Shown here: positions 33,556-39,236 of the stretch, one piece after another
Position numbering within the stretch: the stretch's first letter is position 1
Layout of the letters: every line of letters begins with the position of its first letter
NCBI RefSeq assembly: GCF_003853645.1
Contig: NZ_QTPO01000067.1
Span: forward strand, 1 to 39,236
DNA length: 39,236 nt
Direction of reading: 5' to 3'
Origin: Burkholderia sp. Bp9143
GTDB taxonomy: Bacteria; Pseudomonadota; Gammaproteobacteria; Burkholderiales; Burkholderiaceae
Translations under genes and position numbers: made by a program
Notes under the pieces: generated by a model
The model's input: only the letters and a program-made list of their open reading frames with translations
What the model was told of the DNA's origin: nothing
The model's database searches: none

Positions 33556-34521
33556 ATGCAGGTTATTCGGCATACGACACGACAATTTCATCCACTCCGC
33601 CGCTTACCCCTCTTGCTGACTGTCATGACCACCTGTTTGACAGCAGTGGCCGAAGCCGCGCCCGCACCCGCACCGCCGAACATTCAAGCCGTGTCATGGC
33701 TCGTCGTCGACGGTGCGTCCGAACAGATTCTGGCCGAGCACAACGCGGACGCGGAGCGTCAACCCGCGTCGCTCACCAAGCTCATGACCGCGTACATCGC
33801 TCTTCGTGCGCTGCGCGACGGAACCCTGGGCTGGGACGAAAAGGTTATGGTCCGCACGTCCGATGTGGCGGAAGTCGGCAGTGACGAAGCCCGGATGTAT
33901 CTCGTCCCCGGACAGCGCGTCACGATCAAGAGCCTGGTCCAGGGCCTGATCGTCGCGTCGGCGAACGACGCGGCGCTGGTGCTGGCCGAGCGGGTCGGCG
34001 GCTCGCTGTCCGGCTTCGAGCAATTGATGAACGACACGGCGCGGCAGATTGGCATGCAGCACACGCGTTTCACCACACCGTCGGGCATCACGACGCCAGG
34101 CAACCATTCGACCGCTCGCGATCTGGCCACGCTGGCACTCCGTCTCACGCGGGACTTCCCGGAATACTACGGGTACTCGTCCAAACAGCACTTTTCCTAC
34201 GGAAAATTCGAGAAGCGCAACAAGAACTGGCTGCTTGGCATGGATCCGTCCGTGGACGGCCTGAAGACGGGACACACCGCGGCCGCCGGCTATTGCATCG
34301 TCGCGACCGCGAGCCGACCGCAGGAAGCCCCCGCGATCAAGCGACGCGTGTTCGCGGTGGTCCTGGGCGCGCCCACTGCCGCAGCAAGAATATCGGGTGC
34401 GGCCCGGTTGCTGAACTACGCATTTTCCTCGTACAGGGATGACGCAGCGGCGCCCTCGTCGGGACGCCATTTCGTCACGCGCCCGGCCGCGCCGGGCGCC
34501 GGCGATGCGGGCAGAACCTGA
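33556..34521 (+). CDS. penicillin-binding D-alanyl-D-alanine carboxypeptidase (short form)
   Basis: From the ATG at 33,556, 321 residues with a signal peptide (hydrophobic 18-32, cleavage near AEA-AP). All three active-site motifs of the family are present: S72-L-T-K75, S135-A-N137 and K237-T-G239. It trims the terminal D-Ala from peptidoglycan stem peptides. PBP5/6-type enzymes usually have ~390 residues with a second beta domain and an amphipathic membrane anchor. Here the chain ends ~80 residues after KTG in a Pro/Ala-rich tail with no anchor, so it is probably periplasmic and soluble, like PBP7-type enzymes. The start codon has no strong ribosome site. Confidence 0.85.
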   Translation: MQVIRHTTRQFHPLRRLPLLLTVMTTCLTAVAEAAPAPAPPNIQAVSWLVVDGASEQILAEHNADAERQPASLTKLMTAYIALRALRDGTLGWDEKVMVRTSDVAEVGSDEARMYLVPGQRVTIKSLVQGLIVASANDAALVLAERVGGSLSGFEQLMNDTARQIGMQHTRFTTPSGITTPGNHSTARDLATLALRLTRDFPEYYGYSSKQHFSYGKFEKRNKNWLLGMDPSVDGLKTGHTAAAGYCIVATASRPQEAPAIKRRVFAVVLGAPTAAARISGAARLLNYAFSSYRDDAAAPSSGRHFVTRPAAPGAGDAGRT

Positions 34522-34530
34522 TGCGATGCC

Positions 34531-34586
34531 GAGGCGCCTGAACCGCGCCTCGAACCCGATGGGCGTCAACCTGATCATCGACGCCC
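34531..34586. terminator. two weak inverted repeats between convergent genes
   Basis: GAGGCGC...GCGCCTC (34,531-34,551) and GGGCGTC...GACGCCC (34,561-34,586) lie between the carboxypeptidase stop and the racemase stop. Neither has a T-run, so the terminator role is tentative. Confidence 0.3.
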
Positions 34587-34605
34587 GCCCCAAACAGAAA
34601 CCGGC

Positions 34606-36066
34606 TCAACCGCCGCCCGCCATCGCATAGCCAATGCACGTGCGGGCGAGCACATCGGTCGGATCGACGAGCGTCGCCCGCCCCCCATTCCGCGCGACAT
34701 ATTCACCGCCCGGCAGCAGGATCGGCAGTTCGGTACAGCCGAGCACGATCACGCTCACGCCCTCGGCAATCAGCGCGTCGATCGCGGCGCCGATATCTTC
34801 CTCGCACTGTCCGGTCGTGAAGCCTGCCTTGACGCCCTGCTTCCCGTAGATCGCTTCCATCACGCGCGCCTGCAACGCCGGCCCCGGCGCCACTTGCCGG
34901 AGCCCTTGCGATTCCAGCGCCTTCTTGTAGACCCCGCTTTCGATCGTGCCGGACGTCGCCAGTACGCCGACGTCCCGCAGCGCCGGATAGGTGTCGCGCA
35001 GATGGGCGACCGTGACGGTCAGCATGTTGACGATCGGAACGCCGAGGTACGGCTGGATCCGCTCGACGAACGCATGCGCGGTGTTGCATGGAATCGCGAT
35101 GACGTCGGCATCGCCGTCCTCGAGCTTCTTGCAGGTCGCGTACAACGAGACCGTCGGGTCCGCGCCCGTGCCCACCAGGTTCTCGGTGCGATCGGGAATC
35201 TGCGGATTCTGCTCGACCAGCAGCTTGATATGGTCCTGGTCGCGCGACGCCGGCGTGTTGCGCACGATCTTGTCCAGGAAATCGACCGTCGCGGCCGGCC
35301 CGACGCCGCCGACCACGCCGATCTTGAACGTCGCCGCGCGCGAACCCGGCTGCCCGGTCATCGCGTACTGCGCATACGCCAGGTTCGCATCCACGAGCGG
35401 CACGCGCTGCGGGCCGATTTCGTCCGCGACCAGCGCGATCTCGGTCAGCGCGGGGACGATGACCTGCACGCCCTGGTCGGCCAGGTCCTCGCACGCACGG
35501 CGCAACAACTCGATCGGCCGGCCGCGAAGATTGCCACGCTTGATGCCGTCGGTGCCGTAGATGGCTTCGGTCACGAGGTCGATCCCGTCGTGCGGCCGCG
35601 GATAGACGACTTCGAATTGCGGCGACGCGAAATACGCATCGAAGAGTCGCTTGTCCCGCACGTAGTCGGACGCCAGCACACCGATGCGCGTCGCATCGGG
35701 ATACTTGCGCCGCACGTGACTGCGAACGGCTTCGACGATATCGACGATCGGCAGGCTCGTATTCGCCTTCAACTCGTCGATGAACGTATGGCTCAGGAAA
35801 CACGGCAGCACGACGGTCGTCACGCCGCGCTTCTCGAACGCCCGGATCATGTCGAACACGTACAGCTTGCGTTCGATGGTCGCCGCGCTGCCCGACCCCG
35901 AGCCCTTGAAGGGGTATTGCTCGAAGATCATCTCGACGTGGTCCTCGTCGGACGCCGCAGGCGTCGCCTTCACCATCTTGAAGAACACGTCGGCACTGCC
36001 GAGCGGCCCGAGGCCGCCGACCACGCCGAATTTCCGCCGGGCATTCACGCTATCCGAGCGCATCAT
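34606..36066 (-). CDS. tandem Asp/Glu racemase-fold protein with a degenerate first half
   Basis: A 486-residue protein made of two copies of the Asp/Glu racemase fold, each opening with a Gly-rich start (KFGVVGGLGPLGS at 12-24 and KIGVVGGVGPAAT at 248-260). The second copy has both catalytic cysteines: C327 in PCNTAHAF and C444 in GCTELPIL. The first copy keeps C89, but in PCFLSHTF, and has Ala206 (VPALTEI) where the second Cys should be, so it is probably not an active racemase. Usual family members have a single ~230-residue unit. Its ATG overlaps the TGA of the upstream symporter gene (ATGA), so the two are translationally coupled. A role in interconverting imported acidic amino acid isomers is a reasonable inference. 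Confidence 0.88.
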   Translation of the reverse strand: MMRSDSVNARRKFGVVGGLGPLGSADVFFKMVKATPAASDEDHVEMIFEQYPFKGSGSGSAATIERKLYVFDMIRAFEKRGVTTVVLPCFLSHTFIDELKANTSLPIVDIVEAVRSHVRRKYPDATRIGVLASDYVRDKRLFDAYFASPQFEVVYPRPHDGIDLVTEAIYGTDGIKRGNLRGRPIELLRRACEDLADQGVQVIVPALTEIALVADEIGPQRVPLVDANLAYAQYAMTGQPGSRAATFKIGVVGGVGPAATVDFLDKIVRNTPASRDQDHIKLLVEQNPQIPDRTENLVGTGADPTVSLYATCKKLEDGDADVIAIPCNTAHAFVERIQPYLGVPIVNMLTVTVAHLRDTYPALRDVGVLATSGTIESGVYKKALESQGLRQVAPGPALQARVMEAIYGKQGVKAGFTTGQCEEDIGAAIDALIAEGVSVIVLGCTELPILLPGGEYVARNGGRATLVDPTDVLARTCIGYAMAGGG

Positions 36067-37337
36067 GCGTTCAGCTCCGGCTGATCGAATACGGCACTCT
36101 GCGACTTCGCGGCGCGCCGGCTCTCCCACTTCGCGATCACCGCGGTCGCCACGCTGTTGCCGATCACGTTCGTCATCGTGCGGCCCATGTCGAGGATCTG
36201 GTCGATCGCCAGGACCATCGCGACACCGGCCACCGGCAGGTGGAACATCGGCGCGACCGCCGCGACCACGACCACCGAGCCGCGCGGCACGCTCGCCATG
36301 CCCTTGCTGCTCAACATCAGCACCAGCAGCATGAACACCTGCTCCGACAGCGGCATGTGCACGCCGAACGCCTGCGCGATGAAGATGGCCGCGAACGCCT
36401 GATACATCATCGAGCCGTCGAGGTTGAACGCGTAGCCCAGCGGCAGCGTGAAGCCCACCACCTTCTTGTCGACGCCGAACTGCTCGAGCTGCTCGGTCAG
36501 GCGCGGGTAAGCGGCCTCGCTGCTCGCGGTCGAGAATGCAATCAGCGCGGGTTCGCGCACGGCCTTCAGCAGGCTCCCGACGCGCCGCCCGAGAAACACG
36601 TAGCCGACGCCGATCAGAATCGCCCAGAGGACGAGCAAGCCGAGATAGAACGCGCCGATCAGCTTTCCATACGTGTAGATCACGTCGAGCCCGCGCAGCG
36701 TGACCGACGCAGCGATCGCGCCGAATACGCCGAGCGGCGCCGCGCGCATCACGTAGTTCGTCAGGCGCAGCATCACCGGCACCATCCCGTCGATCGACTG
36801 GATGACGACGCCGACCCGCTTGTCGTGCTTCAGCGCACTCAGCCCGACGCCGAGAAAAACCGAGAACACCAGGATCTGCAGGATGTCGTTGCGCGCCATC
36901 GCGTCGAGCAGGCTGGTCGGGAACGCATGCGTGATCACGTCCCGGGCGTTCAGCGCGGCGGTATTCAGTCCGGTGGTGACCTCGCCGGCGCTCTCCGTGA
37001 GGTTCAAACCGGCGCCCGGCTGCAGCGCGTTGGCCATGACGAGGCCGAGGCTCAACGAAATCAGCGACGCACAGATGAACCACCCGATCGAACGCAGGCC
37101 GATACGGCTGACGTCCTCGCCGCTGTCCATGCCGGCGAGGCCGGACACGAGCGTCACGAATACCAGCGGCGCGATGATCATCTTGATCAGCCGCAGGAAG
37201 ATGTCGGTGACGATCGAGAAATAGCCGGCGATCGTCTTGAGCGTGGCCGGGTCCGTGATGCTGGTGTGGCACGCATAGCCGGCGACGACACCGAGGATCA
37301 TGCCGACTGCAATGCTTAAGGTAAGGCGATTTTTCAT
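36063..37337 (-). CDS. dicarboxylate/amino acid:cation symporter (module 3)
   Basis: The start is the ATG at 37,337, nine bases after AAGGA; an ATG two codons upstream is closer to the site. The ~424-residue protein is a DAACS carrier with hairpin 1 as FSTASSEAAYPRLTEQ, helix 7 as AFNLDGSMMY and helix 8 as AIDQILDMGRTMTNVIGN. It closely resembles the module 2 carrier. Its stop codon overlaps the racemase start, and the LysR gene lies just upstream on the same strand, with a perfect dyad between. Confidence 0.9.
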   Translation of the reverse strand: MKNRLTLSIAVGMILGVVAGYACHTSITDPATLKTIAGYFSIVTDIFLRLIKMIIAPLVFVTLVSGLAGMDSGEDVSRIGLRSIGWFICASLISLSLGLVMANALQPGAGLNLTESAGEVTTGLNTAALNARDVITHAFPTSLLDAMARNDILQILVFSVFLGVGLSALKHDKRVGVVIQSIDGMVPVMLRLTNYVMRAAPLGVFGAIAASVTLRGLDVIYTYGKLIGAFYLGLLVLWAILIGVGYVFLGRRVGSLLKAVREPALIAFSTASSEAAYPRLTEQLEQFGVDKKVVGFTLPLGYAFNLDGSMMYQAFAAIFIAQAFGVHMPLSEQVFMLLVLMLSSKGMASVPRGSVVVVAAVAPMFHLPVAGVAMVLAIDQILDMGRTMTNVIGNSVATAVIAKWESRRAAKSQSAVFDQPELNA

Positions 37338-37483
37338 GTTCATTCGTCCTTGGGTGGCACCCGGCCGCCGGAAGACGGCGAGTTGCGAAGCAGGCCGCGC
37401 GACGCCGGTCATGCGTCGCAATTGCCGTTGAAACGAATGGTAGGGACGGTCAAAAAAGCCGTGATGCCGGTGCAACATGGCGG

Positions 37484-37500
37484 TATGCGAATCCCGCATA
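37484..37500. promoter_or_regulatory. LysR-type operator upstream of module 3
   Basis: TATGCG-AATCC-CGCATA is a perfect dyad with an internal T-N11-A, the LysR box. It lies 147 bases before the symporter start and 19 bases after the LysR stop, so it belongs to the symporter/racemase promoter region. Confidence 0.6.
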
Positions 37501-37518
37501 AGGCGGGAAAACCCTGAC

Positions 37519-38433
37519 TCAGCCGAGCCGGGCAGGCTCCGCGCGCAGATGCTGCCAGAGCGTGTCGAGGAATTCGCTGCGATTGGACCCGTCGCGATAC
37601 ACACGCAGCTCGACTTCCAGGTTCCACGCCGCCGGCCCGGCCGGCACGAGTTCGCCGGCCGCCAGTTCCGCCGCGATCGCGCTCCGGGGCAGCCACGCGA
37701 CGCCCTCGCCTTCCATCACGAGCTTCTTCAGCACTTCGGCCATGTCGGACTCGTAGTGCAGCCGCAAGGCCGGCGCATCCGGTGCGCGGCCGAGCAGCAG
37801 CGCGAGACATCGTCCGAAGTAGCTGGTTTCCGTATAGGAAATCAGCGGCAGCGGATGCTGCTTCGTTCCGGGAAGGCGGAACGCGGGAGCCGATCGCTGG
37901 TTCGGCCGGCACGCCGGCATCAACGTGTCGAGACCCACGGTCAGGTGCTCGTACTTCGCCGGATCGAGATGGAGCGGAAGCTCGGGATGGTGATACGCAA
38001 ACATCAGCTCGCAGTTGCCGTTGACGAGCATCAGGATCGAGTCGTGGACGTTCGTCGGAATGACGCGCGCCCGCACTTCGCCGAAATGCGGGGCGAGCGC
38101 CTTGAGCCAGGCCGGCAGGAAACTCAGCGCGATCGTGTGGCCCGCGGCGATCTGCAGGCTCTTGCCTGCGATCCGCTGCTCGGTGCGGATGATGGCGCGG
38201 GTGTCGTACAGGCGGCTGAGCACGTCCTCGGCCGTCTCGCGGAACAGGCGCCCCGCCGGCGTCAGCACCGGCGGAAAGCTGCTGCGGTCGATCAGTTCGG
38301 CACCGATCCACTGCTCGAGCGACTGGATGCGGCGGCTGAAGCCCGACTGCGTGACGTTGCGAAATTCAGCCGCGCGGGAAAAGCTTTGGTATTGCGCGAG
38401 CGCGAGGAAATCCTCGATCCATTTGATTTCCAT
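37519..38433 (-). CDS. LysR-family regulator of module 3
   Basis: The ATG at 38,433 (MEIKWIEDFLALAQY) is the family's usual opening and has AAGG upstream; 304 residues. Residues 1-60 hold the winged helix-turn-helix (QSFSRAAEFRNVTQSGFSRR) and ~90-295 the effector domain. It lies upstream of the symporter/racemase pair on the same strand rather than divergent, and the spacer contains a LysR-box dyad. It most likely controls that pair. Confidence 0.9.
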   Translation of the reverse strand: MEIKWIEDFLALAQYQSFSRAAEFRNVTQSGFSRRIQSLEQWIGAELIDRSSFPPVLTPAGRLFRETAEDVLSRLYDTRAIIRTEQRIAGKSLQIAAGHTIALSFLPAWLKALAPHFGEVRARVIPTNVHDSILMLVNGNCELMFAYHHPELPLHLDPAKYEHLTVGLDTLMPACRPNQRSAPAFRLPGTKQHPLPLISYTETSYFGRCLALLLGRAPDAPALRLHYESDMAEVLKKLVMEGEGVAWLPRSAIAAELAAGELVPAGPAAWNLEVELRVYRDGSNRSEFLDTLWQHLRAEPARLG

Positions 38434-38591
38434 GTTGGCCTTGGCGGGTCGCGGGTGGATCGGCCTGCGCGCCGCCAAAGTCAGGGGCAGGCGCCGGCCA
38501 ACGGACGCCCCCATTGTATGCGTGCAGTCCGGCGCATTGCGGCTGCGTTCGCGCCGGCGCGCGCCGGCCGAAGCGCCTCACGACTGCAGGT

Positions 38592-38900
38592 TCAACCTTC
38601 CTCGCGTTCGATCAGGAAACGCTCGCGGCGCTTCCCTTTGATCCATGCGGGCTCGCGGCCCCGTCCGCTCCACGTCGCCCCGGTGTTCGGATCCCGATAC
38701 TTCGGCGCGACCGTAACCGTTCTTCTCATCGCTTTTCCCGCGCTGCCTTGACGACCGAATATCTGCCTCGGCGTCAACTCGTATTCGGCAACTCGAGCGC
38801 GGACCTCCTGCAGCACGGTTTCGAGTTCGGCCAGTCGCGCTTCCTCGGCACGTCTCATCAGTTCATCGGCTTGCGCCTTCAATTCGCGATACCCCGACAT
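38592..38900 (-). CDS. H-NS family DNA-binding protein
   Basis: From the ATG at 38,900 (AGGA seven bases upstream) 102 residues. Residues ~3-45 form a coiled-coil oligomerisation helix (ELKAQADELMRRAEEARLAE), and the C-terminus has the KYRDPNTGATWSGRGREPAW block, the AT-hook-like DNA-binding motif of betaproteobacterial H-NS proteins, flanked by a basic run (KGKRRER). These proteins silence AT-rich, often acquired, DNA. The copy is short and simple. It is between a LysR gene and the phosphomannomutase gene, all on the minus strand. Confidence 0.92.
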   Translation of the reverse strand: MSGYRELKAQADELMRRAEEARLAELETVLQEVRARVAEYELTPRQIFGRQGSAGKAMRRTVTVAPKYRDPNTGATWSGRGREPAWIKGKRRERFLIEREEG

Positions 38901-39071
38901 GCTTTTCCTCCAAATTGTTCCGGCGCCATGAAAAGCCGAACGGGACGCTCGCCCCAAACGGCCTGTTACGTGATCAACGAGCGGTGTTGTCGCTTGTGGC
39001 ATGGGTGCGTCCGCTCGGTGCCGCGAGGGCCGGGACCCGCGCGTCTCGAGTGTGACGACCGTGCGCGCCGC

Positions 39072-39236
39072 TCAGAACGGCAGTTCGACGTCCGGCTTCG
39101 CGGCCGTCAGCACGCGGCGGAAATCCGCCTGGATGCGCTCGAGCCCTTCCTGCGTCTCGGATTCGAACCGCATCACGACGACCGGCGTCGTGTTCGACGA
39201 ACGCGCGAGGCCGAAGCCGTCCGGGTACTCGACGCG
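39072..39236 (-). CDS. phosphomannomutase/phosphoglucomutase, C-terminal 54 codons (cut by window edge)
   Basis: The minus-strand frame is open from the right edge to a TGA at 39,072-39,074. It reads RVEYPDGFGLARSSNTTPVV followed by VMRFES and a final helix with IQADFRRVL. The G-x-x-L-x-R-x-S-N-T-x-P block is the phosphate-binding loop in domain 4 of alpha-D-phosphohexomutases of the ManB/AlgC type, which supply GDP-mannose and glucose-1-phosphate for surface polysaccharides. The catalytic serine region lies outside the window. Confidence 0.85.
   Translation of the reverse strand, partial: RVEYPDGFGLARSSNTTPVVVMRFESETQEGLERIQADFRRVLTAAKPDVELPF

Noticed and set aside
34606..37272. An 888-codon frame extending the racemase upstream
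   Set aside because: The part beyond 36,066 is an out-of-frame reading of the symporter gene, which has clear DAACS motifs; the racemase start overlaps the symporter stop.

Overview
The window is high-GC DNA with codon use and gene content typical of a Burkholderia-type betaproteobacterium. The main pointers are a double-length UvrA, an H-NS family protein with the betaproteobacterial C-terminal motif, many LysR regulators and sorAB-type sulfite oxidation genes. The species cannot be fixed from sequence alone.

Positions 1 to about 13,000 look like an accessory region. Base composition is more mixed, spacers are long, and many proteins are small or uncharacterised. From left to right it holds the tail of a probable LysR gene, three minus-strand genes (an unknown protein, a small membrane protein and a DUF3857/transglutaminase-like exported protein), a 2H phosphoesterase, a tight minus-strand operon (EF-Tu-like domain protein, a 36-residue ORF, an unknown protein and an NTP_transf_6 nucleotidyltransferase), two lipoproteins (one with seven FG-GAP/VCBS repeats), the sulfite dehydrogenase pair sorAB, an SRPBCC protein and another unknown. 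At least four degraded copies of one non-coding repeat sit in the spacers of this part, and I saw none after 13 kb.

Positions 13,150 to 17,250 carry a metabolite:proton symporter of the major facilitator superfamily, a convergent AraC regulator, and a RidA-fold protein divergent from a LysR regulator.

Positions 17,300 to 38,450 are built mainly from three modules. Each has a dicarboxylate/amino acid:cation symporter (DAACS), a companion gene and a LysR regulator. Module 1 has a class V PLP enzyme. Module 2 has a glutamate/aspartate-type periplasmic binding protein, with a glutathione S-transferase next door. Module 3 has a tandem Asp/Glu racemase whose first half has lost catalytic residues. 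Together they suggest uptake and stereochemical or PLP-dependent handling of acidic amino acids or similar compounds. Between modules 2 and 3 lie a four-ATPase-domain UvrA behind a textbook LexA box, an HxlR regulator divergent from a DoxX plus short-chain dehydrogenase pair, and a short penicillin-binding D,D-carboxypeptidase.

The right edge has an H-NS family gene and the last 54 codons of a phosphomannomutase/phosphoglucomutase gene. I saw no rRNA, tRNA, CRISPR array, complete insertion sequence or phage gene.
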